DNA from: an uncultured Paracoccaceae bacterium
GTDB lineage: Bacteria > Pseudomonadota > Alphaproteobacteria > Rhodobacterales > Rhodobacteraceae
DNA length: 64,000 nt
Reading direction: 5' to 3'
NCBI GenBank assembly: GCA_958439195.1
Contig: OY288160.1
Span: 124,001-188,000, forward strand
This document shows positions 34,592-44,196 of this stretch, in pieces (positions within the stretch are counted from its first letter, which is position 1; each line of letters starts with the position of its first letter). The translations under genes were made by a program, and so were the position numbers. The notes under the pieces were generated by a model, which saw only the letters and a program-made list of their open reading frames with translations, was not told the DNA's origin and searched no databases.

Positions 34592-35212
34592 ATGACCAAG
34601 ACCGTATTTGAAAAGTCGATCCGCAGCCGCCCTGTCTATGACGAGTTGCAGCCGCGCCCCGGCACCGCGCATCTGTGCGTGGCCGATGGTGAAGGGGCAG
34701 AGGCCGTGTGTGATCTGTTCGCCAAGGCGGGCACCGCAGCCGCCGAAATGCTGGCGCGCAGTCATATCATCTATGTTCCCGGTCCCACCGGAACCGACCT
34801 CTTTGCCAAGGTTCAGGCATTGGGTGCTGCCCAATGCCATCGCAGCCCTTCTTTCTGGGCGGCAGAGCCACGCTTGCGCAAGGTGCTGGCCGACGCGCAC
34901 ATGGGGTTACAGGTTTATCTGGCAGGCACCGAAACCCTGATCGGGCTGGCACAGCGCGATGTGATAGAGGCGGGTCTGCCGCATGACGCGGTGCAGACCG
35001 AACATCGCGGATCGCTGTCGCGCCGGGTGCAATGCGTTCATTGCAAGGGGATCACTGAAAATGTGACGACCGATCCCTTCACTTGTTCGCATTGCGGGCT
35101 GAACCTGTTTGTCCGCGATCACTACTCCCGCCGCCTTGCCGCGTTTCAGGGGGTAAACATCGACGCAGAAGATCCGGGCACCGTCCCCCCGGCCGTGGAG
35201 CGGTTCAAATGA
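34592..35212 (+). CDS. dmmA: Dimethylamine monooxygenase subunit DmmA
   Basis: 206 residues. The C-terminal part has two CxxC pairs, CVHC and CSHC, a zinc-ribbon or rubredoxin-like site, followed by VRDHYSRRLAAFQGVN, typical of the DmmA family as I remember it. The N-terminal 150 residues have an alternating alpha/beta pattern (HIIYVPGPTGTDLF). With DmmB and DmmC it forms the oxygenase that converts dimethylamine to monomethylamine and formaldehyde. Its stop overlaps the DmmB start (ATGA). The metal could be zinc or iron; sequence does not decide. Confidence 0.85.
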   Translation: MTKTVFEKSIRSRPVYDELQPRPGTAHLCVADGEGAEAVCDLFAKAGTAAAEMLARSHIIYVPGPTGTDLFAKVQALGAAQCHRSPSFWAAEPRLRKVLADAHMGLQVYLAGTETLIGLAQRDVIEAGLPHDAVQTEHRGSLSRRVQCVHCKGITENVTTDPFTCSHCGLNLFVRDHYSRRLAAFQGVNIDAEDPGTVPPAVERFK

Positions 35213-36174
35213 GCGTTGGCGCACCCAGAATCGATGTCACCGTGGCCGAGGTGGTGCAGGTCAACGACCTGATCAAACGCTTCCGTTTCGTCCGCACCGA
35301 TGGCGGGCCGATGCCCACCTTTTCGGGCGGCGCGCATGTCGTTGTGGACATGGACGATCACGGCACGCGGCGGATGAACCCCTATTCGCTGATGTCCGAT
35401 CCCGGCGATGTGTCGGGCTACGAAATCTCGGTCCGGCGGGATGAGGCGGGGCGGGGCGGATCGCTTTACATGCACCGCCATGTAACGCCGGGCATGGCGA
35501 TGCAGATCAGCTATCCGGTCAACCTGTTCCCGGCCGATGCTCGGGCGAAAAAACATCTGTTTCTGGCAGGTGGCATCGGGATTACGCCGTTCATGTCGTT
35601 GATGGCGCAGTTGCAGCCGATGGGGCAGCGGTTTGAACTGCACTATGCCGTGCGGTCGCTGGCTTTGGGGGCCTATGTCGACCGGCTGCGCGACGCCTAT
35701 GCCGAACGGGTGCATATCTATGTCGATGAAAAGGGCGAAGCAATTGATCTGAAATCGCTTTTGTCCACACAACCACTTGGCACACATCTTTATGTCTGCG
35801 GGCCAAAAGGGATGATCGACTGGGTCAAAGCCACTGCCACAGGCATGGGCTGGCCCAAGAACACTGTCCATTCCGAAGAATTCCTCGCCCCACCCGTCGG
35901 CCAACCATTCCAGGTGGAACTGGCGGCATCGGGCAAATCCATCAAGGTGGGCGCGGCGCAGTCGATCCTTGAGGCGATGGAGGCGGCAGGCGTCGATGCC
36001 CCCTACCTGTGCCGGGGTGGGGCTTGCGGGCAATGCGAAACAGCGGTTGTCCGCTGCGACGGGCATATCCACCATCACGACCACTGGCTGTCGGATGACG
36101 AAAAGGCCAGCCAGACCAAGATCATGCCATGTGTGTCGCGGTTCGAGGGCAAGGCCCTCGTCCTTGACCGATAG
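35209..36174 (+). CDS. dmmB: Dimethylamine monooxygenase reductase subunit DmmB
   Basis: 321 residues: a flavin domain (MNPYSLMSDP), an NAD(P)H domain (LFLAGGIGITPFMS, YVCGPKGMID) and a C-terminal plant-type 2Fe-2S ferredoxin (CRGGACGQCETAVV with a fourth Cys in IMPCVSR). This is the PDR/VanB layout. It moves electrons from NAD(P)H to the heme subunit DmmC. The start at 35209 overlaps the stop of dmmA. Ten bases separate it from dmmC. Confidence 0.9.
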   Translation: MSVGAPRIDVTVAEVVQVNDLIKRFRFVRTDGGPMPTFSGGAHVVVDMDDHGTRRMNPYSLMSDPGDVSGYEISVRRDEAGRGGSLYMHRHVTPGMAMQISYPVNLFPADARAKKHLFLAGGIGITPFMSLMAQLQPMGQRFELHYAVRSLALGAYVDRLRDAYAERVHIYVDEKGEAIDLKSLLSTQPLGTHLYVCGPKGMIDWVKATATGMGWPKNTVHSEEFLAPPVGQPFQVELAASGKSIKVGAAQSILEAMEAAGVDAPYLCRGGACGQCETAVVRCDGHIHHHDHWLSDDEKASQTKIMPCVSRFEGKALVLDR

Positions 36175-36184
36175 GGAGACAGCG

Positions 36185-37228
36185 ATGGGTTTCGAGTTCA
36201 ACACCGAGACGTTCCGAAACGATTTCACCTTCCGCAATTCGCCCCGCGCGATTGCGCGGTTCCCGTTCCCCTTTGACCGCGATGACTACATGTATTCCGT
36301 CAACATGGAGCCACATGTGCCTGGCCGCCCCGGTTCGGTGTTTGAACATGCCTTTGATGTTGATGAACACTACTTGGCAGAAATGCGCGACCGCGATCTG
36401 GTGCTGAAGGAAGATCCGCTGCGCTGCCAATCCTTGCCGCACATGGAAATGGCGGGCTGGGATTTGCTGGAACTGATCATGGAAAGCAAGGCGCGGGATT
36501 ATCCCGACTGGTTCGAACTGCACCGCCAGGGCAACAAGTGGCACTGGATCAACAAGCCGATGCAGATCGAGCAGAAGTTCACCTTCCTTGATTCCTCGAC
36601 CCTACCCTATGGCCCGATGGAATACATCACCCGCCAGACACAGGGTGATTTCACGCTTCAAGATCAACGTGACGAAAACCTGTGGATCGAGGCCGGGATG
36701 GTCACCACACAGGCCGACTGGTCGCTGGATTTCGACATCGGGATGGGCTTTCACGAATGGCACGCCCCGGTGCCATTGGCGCATGAAAAGGGAGTATTCG
36801 ACAGAGCGTTGAAATTCCTGCTGAAATTGCAGCACGGCGCCCCGGTGCGGCGGTTCAACTGGACGATGACGGTGGACCCGCTGTTGGATACCAGCCCGGA
36901 AAATTACCCCAAATGGGGTCCGACGCGGGCCGAGATCACGCCCGAAAACGTGGGCCAGCGCATGCATTTGCGGGTGGAGTTGCAGACGCTGTGGCGGCTT
37001 CCGCGGTCCAACGCCATCGCCTTTCCGATCCGCTGCTATCTGATCAAGTTCGATGAATTGGTCACGCAGCCGAAATGGGCGCGCCGCCTGCATCGCGTGG
37101 TGCGCGACCTTCATCCCGATCTTGCGGCCTATAAGGGGTTCTTGCGCAACCGCGACACGATGGTGGCCTATCTTTCGCAGTATGACGATGGCGCCCCGAC
37201 CTCGCCGGGGTGGTGGCCAGAGGATTGA
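36185..37228 (+). CDS. dmmC: Dimethylamine monooxygenase heme subunit DmmC (DUF3445)
   Basis: 347 residues matching the heme-dependent oxidative N-demethylase (DUF3445) family: SLPHMEMAGWDLLELIM, MVTTQADWSLDFDIGMGFHEWHAPVP, FNWTMTVDP, LHLRVELQTLWRLPRSNAIAFPIR. These are the blocks of the catalytic subunit that binds heme and oxygen. It removes a methyl group from dimethylamine in the cytoplasm. Start ATG 36185 follows GGGAGACAGCG. The regulator gene begins in or just behind its end. Good agreement in length and neighbours makes this one of the firmer calls. Confidence 0.88.
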   Translation: MGFEFNTETFRNDFTFRNSPRAIARFPFPFDRDDYMYSVNMEPHVPGRPGSVFEHAFDVDEHYLAEMRDRDLVLKEDPLRCQSLPHMEMAGWDLLELIMESKARDYPDWFELHRQGNKWHWINKPMQIEQKFTFLDSSTLPYGPMEYITRQTQGDFTLQDQRDENLWIEAGMVTTQADWSLDFDIGMGFHEWHAPVPLAHEKGVFDRALKFLLKLQHGAPVRRFNWTMTVDPLLDTSPENYPKWGPTRAEITPENVGQRMHLRVELQTLWRLPRSNAIAFPIRCYLIKFDELVTQPKWARRLHRVVRDLHPDLAAYKGFLRNRDTMVAYLSQYDDGAPTSPGWWPED

Positions 37229-37251
37229 TGGGCAGGGCAGAGGGCGGCGAC

Positions 37252-38259
37252 ATGGTTGATCCTGGCAATCCGACAACGCTGGGGTTTCTGCTCTTTCCCG
37301 GTTTTCCGATGGCCTGCCTGACATCAGCCATCGAACCGCTGCGCGCGGCCAATGAAATCGTCGGGCGACGCGAATTCGCCTGGCGTCTGGTCGCCGAAGA
37401 GGCGGGGCCGATCCGGTCCAGCGCCGAGGTGCGGTTTGATCCGGATGTGACCCTGACAGAGGCGCAGGGGTTGGATTACCTGTTCTTTCTGTCAATGCCG
37501 CAATCGCAATTCGTGCATCCCAAGCGGTCTAATGCGCAGGTGCGGTGGATGGAACGCTGTGGCGTGGTGCTGGGTGGCTTTTCCGGTGGCATCTTTCCGC
37601 TGGTGCGATCTGGCGTGATGGGGGGACATGTGTGTTCGGTCCATTGGTGCTATGACGCGGCCTTCAAGGGGGAATTCCCCGATATGTCGGCCAGCCAGTC
37701 GGTCATCATCCGCGACCGCCGCCGCCATACGGCCAGCGGGTCGGGCGCGGTGTTCGACATGATGCTGCGCATGATCGAGGATAAACTGGGCCGCGACACG
37801 ATGACCGAAGTCGCCTGCTGGTTTCAGCACCCCTTCGTGCGGACCGAGGATGTCCTGCAAAAGGTGCCGGTGCAAAAGCAGGGCGGCACGGATGATTTGC
37901 TTCCCGACGCGATCCGCCGTGCGATCCGGGTATTTTCCGATCATATCGAAGATCCGGTGCAAATCTCGGATGTTGCTGAATCGCTTGGGATTTCCGAACG
38001 CCATCTGGAACGCAGCTTCAAGCAGGCGACGGGTCAAAGCCCGTTGAAATACTATCGGCTGATGCGGCTAAAGAAGGCCCGGCAGAAGGTGCTGTATTCC
38101 ACCCAGTCAATCACAGAAATTGCCTTGTCGGTGGGGTATGCCAGTTCCACGCCGATGACCCGGCATTATGCCGAGGCGTTCGGCGTGAACCCGGCGGATG
38201 AACGGCGGCGGTTGGTGGGCGTGCGCGGGTTGACAGGGGCCTTGCCGCCGTCGGAATAG
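37252..38259 (+). CDS. GlxA-family AraC-type transcriptional regulator
   Basis: 335 residues. The N-terminal 200 residues form a DJ-1/PfpI-like domain (GFLLFPGFPMACLTSAIEPLRAAN); at the usual nucleophile elbow it reads GGFSGGIF, so the catalytic cysteine is absent and the domain only binds ligand. The C-terminal AraC HTH is complete (ISDVAESLGISERHLERSFKQ, then TEIALSVGYASSTPMTRHYAEAFG). Relatives such as GbdR control betaine and carnitine catabolism, so this protein probably activates the dmm and tdm genes. ATG 37252 has AGAGGG seven bases upstream; ATG 37228, overlapping the dmmC stop, is the alternative. Confidence 0.85.
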   Translation: MVDPGNPTTLGFLLFPGFPMACLTSAIEPLRAANEIVGRREFAWRLVAEEAGPIRSSAEVRFDPDVTLTEAQGLDYLFFLSMPQSQFVHPKRSNAQVRWMERCGVVLGGFSGGIFPLVRSGVMGGHVCSVHWCYDAAFKGEFPDMSASQSVIIRDRRRHTASGSGAVFDMMLRMIEDKLGRDTMTEVACWFQHPFVRTEDVLQKVPVQKQGGTDDLLPDAIRRAIRVFSDHIEDPVQISDVAESLGISERHLERSFKQATGQSPLKYYRLMRLKKARQKVLYSTQSITEIALSVGYASSTPMTRHYAEAFGVNPADERRRLVGVRGLTGALPPSE

Positions 38260-38275
38260 GCCGCCCGATAAAGGG

Positions 38276-39118
38276 TCAGGCCAGCCCCAGCGCCGCGATC
38301 CCGGCAAAGACCAGCGCCACGCCCGCCCATTGTGGCGGGCGCATGGGTTCGTTCAGGAACCGCCACGCCAGAAGGATAGTCACGATCCCGAAGATTGAAG
38401 AGGCGACAGCCGCGAATTCCGCATTTGGCAGACCGCCTGCCAGCGTGACCGCGCCAAGCGCACCGACATCCAGACATCCCATCAGGAACAGGGCAGGCCA
38501 AATGGCCGCGATGCCCCCCAAGCCGGGGCGGCGCTGGGCCAGCCAAAGCAGCGCAACGGCAAGGGCTGTCAGCCGGGTAATGGCCGCCGCGGGCATGTGC
38601 GCGCCGGTTTCAGCGGACCATTGCGCCAGGCTGAAGGTCAGGGCAAAGCTTACACTGGCCAGCGCGGCCCAGGCCATTGCGGCAAGGCGGCTGCCTGAGG
38701 AAGCACCGCCCTCGCCGCGTGCGACGATGGCGATGCCTGCAACGATGGCCAGGACAGCCAGCCATTCCTGCGCGCCAATCGCCTCGCCCCGCGCGACGGC
38801 AATCAGGACAGACAGGACCGGATAGGCCCCGCAGATCGGGGCAACGAGGCTGACAGGTCCAATGGTAAACGCCCGGTAAAGGCCGACATTTGCGACCACC
38901 GCCATCACGCCTGCCGCGATGGCCAGCCCTGCCTGTTGCGGACCAATGGCACCCCAACCGCCCATCCACAGCGCGGCCGGGATCAGTGGGATCAGGCCGA
39001 AGCCGGTGACAACCGCGACCATCGCCGCCACATCCGCCCGCCCACCGATGCGGCGCACGGTAAAATCATGCAGGCCCCAGAACAGCGCCGCCAACAAGCC
39101 AAGCGACAGCGAAATCAT
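38276..39118 (-). CDS. EamA/DMT-family transporter
   Basis: 280 residues with ten membrane helices in two repeated halves, ending FLNEPMRPPQWAGVALVFAGI, typical of drug/metabolite transporters. Substrate unknown. It is divergent from tdm with a 122-base gap, so both may share a control region, and convergent with the regulator gene. The short N terminus begins MISLSLGLLAALFWGLHDF; the longer frame is not supported. It may export or import a small amine or intermediate, but this is only context. Confidence 0.85.
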   Translation of the reverse strand: MISLSLGLLAALFWGLHDFTVRRIGGRADVAAMVAVVTGFGLIPLIPAALWMGGWGAIGPQQAGLAIAAGVMAVVANVGLYRAFTIGPVSLVAPICGAYPVLSVLIAVARGEAIGAQEWLAVLAIVAGIAIVARGEGGASSGSRLAAMAWAALASVSFALTFSLAQWSAETGAHMPAAAITRLTALAVALLWLAQRRPGLGGIAAIWPALFLMGCLDVGALGAVTLAGGLPNAEFAAVASSIFGIVTILLAWRFLNEPMRPPQWAGVALVFAGIAALGLA

Positions 39119-39240
39119 GCCGGGGTTCCGTAACTCTGCATAGGATGCACCATGATCGCGCTTGCCGGAATTGGCTTGGGTCGATATTCTTTTTGTGAAA
39201 CAGTTTTTACACTGATGCAACTCTGTTGCGGGAGAGGGCG
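39119..39240. promoter_or_regulatory. Divergent promoter region of tdm and the EamA gene
   Basis: 122 bases, AT-richer in the middle (TATTCTTTTTGTGAAACAG). An inverted pair GCAAC/GTTGC with a 3-base loop lies at 39217-39229, next to the GGGAGAGG ribosome-binding site of tdm. Confidence 0.35.
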
Positions 39241-41616
39241 ATGCTTGAACTTTATCCCAAGGTTGTTCCCGGCCCTCCGCGCCCCAGCCGTATCCTTACG
39301 CCGACATCCTTACAGCCCTATTCCGGCACCGAACGCTATGAGGTGCAGGGAAATGGCGCGATTCTGCTGCGTCTGGGGGCGGGGGATCGGGTGACGATCC
39401 GCAATCTTGAAGGCGGGCAGCGGGCCGAGGTGGTGGCGGCCGATGCGGCAGGGCGGATCGACGCCGCTATTCTTGGGGTGGCGGCAAATAGCGATGCGGC
39501 GGGGTTGAAGGCGTTGCTGACTGCCGGGCCGCGGCTGGGCAGCGGCATGGGGGGGCTGCGGCTGGGGCTGGAACGGCGTGGCATTGATCTGGCCAAGGCC
39601 GGGGCTTCGGCGCTGTTTTCGGGTGAAACCCCTGCCGGAGCAGAAGAAAGCTTTACCGCCATCTGCGATGGCGTGCTGATCGTGGCGGCACCTGGTGCCG
39701 AAATGGCCCCCGACGCGCAGGATACGGCCACGCCCATCGGTGTTGTGATACAACGTTCAGGCCTGCTGACGGCGCGACAGTTCGACCTGCCTGATCCCTT
39801 GGCCGATCCGGTGCTGGACCTGCGGGTGAAATCGGCCACGGCGCAGGCCTATTTCGTCAAGGCTGGGGACTACATCCAGATCCTTGATGTGGACGGCCGC
39901 CAATGCACGGATTTTCAGGCCTTTGCCGCCCGCAAGCTGGACCGTGGGATCGAGCATGCACTGGACGTGACCACATCCCGCACGCTTATGGGCCATGCCT
40001 ATTCAATGCCGGGGTTACATTCCAAATACTTTGACCATGACATGCTGCCGCTGCTTGAGGTGGTGCAGGACACCGTCGGGCGGCATGATGCGTTTGCTAT
40101 GGCCTGCACGGCGAAATACTACGATGACATCGGCTATCCCGGCCATGCCAACTGTTCGGAAAACTTCAACGGCGCGCTGGCCCCTTATGGCGTGACGGCG
40201 CGGCCCGGCTGGATGGCGGTGAACCTGTTCTTCAACACAGGCATTGATGCGCATGGTGTGATGTATGCCGATGAGCCGTGGTCGCGGCCCGGCGATTATG
40301 TGCTGATGCGGGCGCTGACCGATCTGGTCTGTGTGTCATCAGCCTGCCCGGATGACACGACGCCAGCGAATGGCTGGTATCTGAGCGATATTCACGTGCG
40401 CACCTATTCCGGCGCGGAAAAGTTCAGCCGTGCCATTGCCTGGCGGGCCACCCCAAATTCGGAGCCAAAGATGACCAAGGACACCGCCTTTTCCGAAAAG
40501 ACCGGGGCGCTGACCCGGAACGTGGTGGAATACAAGGGATACTGGCTGCCGCAGGTCTATTCGTCGAACGGCGCGATCGAGGAATACTGGGCCTGCCGCG
40601 AAAAGGCCGTGGTGCTGGACCTGTCGCCCCTGCGGAAGTTTGAGGTGACGGGGCCAGATGCAGAGGCGTTGATGCAATACACGCTGACCCGCGATGTGAA
40701 GAAGCTGTCGCTGGGGCAGGTGGTCTATTCCGCCATGTGCTATGAACACGGCGGCATGATCGACGACGGCACGCTGTTCCGTCTGGGGAAGGATAACTTT
40801 CGCTGGATCGGGGGCGATGATTACGGCGGCATCTGGCTGCGCGAGCAGGCGGAAAAGCTGGGGCTGAAGGTGTTGGTGCGGTCTTCGACCGATCAATTGC
40901 ATAACCTTGCCGTCCAAGGGCCGAACAGCCGCGAGATCATGCGCCGCACGATCTGGACCGCGCCGCACCAGCCCACCATCGACGAATTGGGATGGTTCCG
41001 CTTTACCATCGGTCGCGTGGGTGGCCCGACCGGGGCACCCGTGGTGGTGTCGCGCACCGGATATACCGGCGAGTTGGGATTCGAGGTGTTCTGTCATCCA
41101 AAGGACGGTTCCGCACTATATGATGCGATATGGAACCATGGAGGCGACCTTGGCCTGCGGCCGATGGGCCTTGCCGCGCTGGACATGGTGCGGATCGAGG
41201 CGGGGCTGATCTTTGCGGGATATGATTTCAGTGACCAGACCGATCCGTTCGAGGCGGGTATCGGGTTTACCGTGCCGCTGAAATCCAAGACCGACGATTT
41301 CATCGGGCGCGATGCGTTGATCCGGCGCAAGGAAAACCCGCGCTGGAAATTTGTCGGGCTGGACATCGACAGCAATGTCGATGTTGGCCACGGCGATTGC
41401 ATCCACATCGGACGGGCGCAGGTTGGGGTTGTCACCTCGGCCATGCGGTCGCCGCTGCTGGGCAAGAACATCGCGCTGGCGCGGGTGGATGTGGCCCATG
41501 CGGATGTGGGAACAGAGGTCGAGGTGGGCAAGCTGGACGGGCATCAGAAACGACTGCCAGCCGTGATCGTTCCGCTTTCGCATTACGACCCGAAAAAGAC
41601 CCGCCCACAAAGCTGA
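39241..41616 (+). CDS. tdm: Trimethylamine N-oxide demethylase
   Basis: 791 residues. After an N-terminal part of about 190 residues comes a DUF1989 domain (about 195-410: AYFVKAGDYIQILDVDGRQ, NCSENFNGALAPYG, CVSSACPDDTTPANGW) with several cysteines and histidines that bind metal, then a GcvT-like tetrahydrofolate domain (about 420-780: VLDLSPLRKFEVTGPDAEAL, VSRTGYTGELGFEVF). This fusion is the hallmark of Tdm, which splits TMAO to dimethylamine and formaldehyde and passes the latter to tetrahydrofolate. Start 39241 has GGGAGAGG upstream. With tmm and dmmDABC in the same window the path from trimethylamine to monomethylamine is complete. Confidence 0.88.
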   Translation: MLELYPKVVPGPPRPSRILTPTSLQPYSGTERYEVQGNGAILLRLGAGDRVTIRNLEGGQRAEVVAADAAGRIDAAILGVAANSDAAGLKALLTAGPRLGSGMGGLRLGLERRGIDLAKAGASALFSGETPAGAEESFTAICDGVLIVAAPGAEMAPDAQDTATPIGVVIQRSGLLTARQFDLPDPLADPVLDLRVKSATAQAYFVKAGDYIQILDVDGRQCTDFQAFAARKLDRGIEHALDVTTSRTLMGHAYSMPGLHSKYFDHDMLPLLEVVQDTVGRHDAFAMACTAKYYDDIGYPGHANCSENFNGALAPYGVTARPGWMAVNLFFNTGIDAHGVMYADEPWSRPGDYVLMRALTDLVCVSSACPDDTTPANGWYLSDIHVRTYSGAEKFSRAIAWRATPNSEPKMTKDTAFSEKTGALTRNVVEYKGYWLPQVYSSNGAIEEYWACREKAVVLDLSPLRKFEVTGPDAEALMQYTLTRDVKKLSLGQVVYSAMCYEHGGMIDDGTLFRLGKDNFRWIGGDDYGGIWLREQAEKLGLKVLVRSSTDQLHNLAVQGPNSREIMRRTIWTAPHQPTIDELGWFRFTIGRVGGPTGAPVVVSRTGYTGELGFEVFCHPKDGSALYDAIWNHGGDLGLRPMGLAALDMVRIEAGLIFAGYDFSDQTDPFEAGIGFTVPLKSKTDDFIGRDALIRRKENPRWKFVGLDIDSNVDVGHGDCIHIGRAQVGVVTSAMRSPLLGKNIALARVDVAHADVGTEVEVGKLDGHQKRLPAVIVPLSHYDPKKTRPQS

Positions 41617-41698
41617 CCTCGCGGCTTTTCCAGTGGCGGGGCAGCGGGGTTTGCGCTAATCCGCGCCTATTCCGCCGCCATTTCCGAAAGGATGCATG

Positions 41699-42367
41699 AT
41701 GAAGGCTGCTGTCGTTACTTTTCCCGGTTCGAATTGCGACCGTGATCTGGCCGTGGCTTTTGAACGGGCGGGGTGGGATGTGGTCCGCGTCTGGCACAAG
41801 GATGCCGATCTTCCGCGTGGTGTGGACGTGGTGGGTGTGCCGGGCGGGTTCTCTTTTGGCGACTATCTGCGCTGCGGCGCGATCGCTGCGCAATCGCCCA
41901 TCGGGTCCGCGATCAAGGCCCATGCCGGGCGTGGTGGCTATGTACTGGGCATTTGCAACGGCTTTCAGGTGCTGACGGAAATGCAATTGCTGCCGGGCGC
42001 CCTGATGCGCAATGCAGGGCTGAAATTCGTGTGCCGCATGGTAAAGCTGCGCGTTGAAACCACCGATAGCGCCTTTACCGCAGAATATGCGCGCGGGTTG
42101 GAGATCACGCTTCCCGTCGCGCATCATGACGGCAATTTCACCATTGATGCCGATGGGTTGAAGGCATTGCAGGATCAGGACCGCATCGCCCTGACCTATG
42201 CCGATAACCCCAACGGGTCGATGGCAGACATCGCCGGCATCCTGTCCGAGAATCGCCGTGTGCTGGGGATGATGCCGCATCCCGAACGGGTGGTGGACCC
42301 GGTTCAGGGTGGAACCGATGGTGCAGCGATGTTCAAATCGCTTTTGGGCGGGTTGGCGCTTGCCTGA
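41699..42367 (+). CDS. purQ: Phosphoribosylformylglycinamidine synthase glutaminase subunit
   Basis: 222 residues of a class I glutamine amidotransferase with nucleophile Cys86 in GYVLGICNGFQVL and the His/Glu pair in MPHPERV. It supplies ammonia to PurL in the fourth step of purine synthesis. Begins MKAAVVTFPGSNCDRD as usual; a second ATG three bases upstream is less well spaced from AAAGGA. purS and purL are not next to it here; it stands alone between tdm and the DctB gene. Confidence 0.95.
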   Translation: MKAAVVTFPGSNCDRDLAVAFERAGWDVVRVWHKDADLPRGVDVVGVPGGFSFGDYLRCGAIAAQSPIGSAIKAHAGRGGYVLGICNGFQVLTEMQLLPGALMRNAGLKFVCRMVKLRVETTDSAFTAEYARGLEITLPVAHHDGNFTIDADGLKALQDQDRIALTYADNPNGSMADIAGILSENRRVLGMMPHPERVVDPVQGGTDGAAMFKSLLGGLALA

Positions 42368-42425
42368 TGGGGGCTTTTGGCACCCCTGCTTGATGGCGGG
42401 GGTGGGGCGGGCCTAGATTGCCGCC

Positions 42426-44189
42426 ATGAGTGACGCGATCAACCCGAACAGTGACGGCGATACCGCGCAGGGCATGTCCTGGCGCGTGAAACTGGCGATT
42501 GCCTTGATGGTGATTGTAGCAGTTGTCATCGTGCTGGTGACCAATCGGTGGTTGTCTGACCGTTTCACCGAAACCACCCGCAACCGGGCCGAATTGCGCA
42601 TCGCGCTCTATTCCGGGAACATGGTGTCTGAGTTGCAGCGCACGTCGGTTGTGCCGCTGCTGCTGGCGGGCGACCCTGCGTTGGTCGAGGCGTTGCGCAG
42701 CCGCAATTACCCGGACACATCACAAAAGCTGATCCGGGTGCAGGCCGAAATTGGCGTCGCGTCGATCATGTTGATTGATGCCGATGGACGGACTGTCGCC
42801 GCAACGAACCGCAACCAATTGGGGACAAGCCACAGATCCAGCGCCTATTTTGTAGAAGCGGTGCGCAACAAGGATACGGTGTTCACCGCGCAGGCGCGGG
42901 AGGGTGGGGGGTTTGATTTCACCTATTCGCGGTCCGTCATTATGGATGGCAGGGCGGGTGGCGTGATCGTCGTCGCGGTTGATCTGATGAAATACGAACG
43001 GGCCTGGGCGGGGTTGCAGGATGCCGTGATGGTCACCGACAGCGAAGGCACGGTGATCCTGGCCACCGAACCGCGCTGGCGTGGGCTGCCGATGGCTGAT
43101 GCCTTGGCGGTGCGGGATGCGCCATCGGCCCTGAGTCGGGCCATTCAGGCCACAGCGGATTGGGCGCAGTCGCCGCCCGATGCCTATGTCCGCGGCGAGG
43201 CAGTGATGAAGACCGAGGCGCGGGTGCCGTTCCGTGGGTGGCGCATGGTGACGTTCACGGCCTATGACTCGGTCCGGGAACGGGTGAACGGCATTCTGGC
43301 GCTGGAGATCATGGGCTTTGCCATTCTGATGGCGCTGACCTTCTATTTCCTGTCGCGCAAGGCCTGGTCGCAAAGCATGAGCTTTCAGCGGGAATCGGCA
43401 GAATTGCGAATGTTGAACGCGCGGTTGCAGCGCGAGATTGCCGAACGCGAAAAGGTGCAAAAGGATTTGGCCGTGGCAGAACTGACGCTGGCGCAATCGT
43501 CCAAGCTGGCGGCGCTGGGCGAGATGTCGGCGGCGGTAAGTCATGAATTGAATCAACCGCTTGCGGCGATGAAAACCTACCTGGCGGGGGCGCGGTTGTT
43601 GTTGCAGCGCAAGCGCCCCGAAGAGGCGCTGTCGTCGTTCCAGCGGATCGACGACCTGATCGAACGCATGGGCGCAATCACACGGCAGTTGAAATCCTAT
43701 GCCCGCAAGGGCGGCGAGGCGTTCGAGCCTGTCGATCTGCGCGCCTGCCTGTCCAGCGCCCTGTCGATGATGGAACCGCAACTGAAGTTGCGGGTGGTCA
43801 AGATCACGCGGACCCTGCCACGCACACCGGTGATGGTGATGGCAGATCGGTTGCGGTTGGAACAGGTGATCATCAACCTGTTGCGCAACGCGCTGGATGC
43901 GACACGGGACCGGACGGATGCGCAGATCGACCTGATCCTGTCATCCGGGGATGTGGCGCTTTTGGCGGTGCGCGATAACGGCACCGGGATCGTGGATTTG
44001 GATAACCTGTTTGAGCCGTTCTACACGACCAAGAAACCGGGCGAGGGGGTGGGGCTTGGCCTTGCCATATCCTCGGGGATCGTGACCGACCTTGGCGGCC
44101 GCCTGATGGCGCGCAATGCCGAAGGCGGTGGTGCGGTATTTGAAATGCAATTGCCCCTTTTGGGCAGAGAAGTGGAAGCAGCGGAATGA
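42426..44189 (+). CDS. dctB: C4-dicarboxylate-type sensor histidine kinase (DctB-like)
   Basis: 587 residues: membrane helix at about 22-42, a periplasmic double-PAS/dCACHE sensor (about 45-285, with VASIMLIDADGRTVAATNRNQLG), a second helix (about 292-312), a coiled coil, and the kinase core with His373 in SHELNQPLAAMKTY, typical of the DctB/NtrB-like HPK4 group, and G box GEGVGLGLAISSGI. It would sense C4-dicarboxylates and phosphorylate the regulator that follows 7 bases downstream. No dctPQM transporter genes are in the window, so the assignment of ligand is by family only. Confidence 0.85.
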   Translation: MSDAINPNSDGDTAQGMSWRVKLAIALMVIVAVVIVLVTNRWLSDRFTETTRNRAELRIALYSGNMVSELQRTSVVPLLLAGDPALVEALRSRNYPDTSQKLIRVQAEIGVASIMLIDADGRTVAATNRNQLGTSHRSSAYFVEAVRNKDTVFTAQAREGGGFDFTYSRSVIMDGRAGGVIVVAVDLMKYERAWAGLQDAVMVTDSEGTVILATEPRWRGLPMADALAVRDAPSALSRAIQATADWAQSPPDAYVRGEAVMKTEARVPFRGWRMVTFTAYDSVRERVNGILALEIMGFAILMALTFYFLSRKAWSQSMSFQRESAELRMLNARLQREIAEREKVQKDLAVAELTLAQSSKLAALGEMSAAVSHELNQPLAAMKTYLAGARLLLQRKRPEEALSSFQRIDDLIERMGAITRQLKSYARKGGEAFEPVDLRACLSSALSMMEPQLKLRVVKITRTLPRTPVMVMADRLRLEQVIINLLRNALDATRDRTDAQIDLILSSGDVALLAVRDNGTGIVDLDNLFEPFYTTKKPGEGVGLGLAISSGIVTDLGGRLMARNAEGGGAVFEMQLPLLGREVEAAE

Positions 44190-44196
44190 GGTTTGC

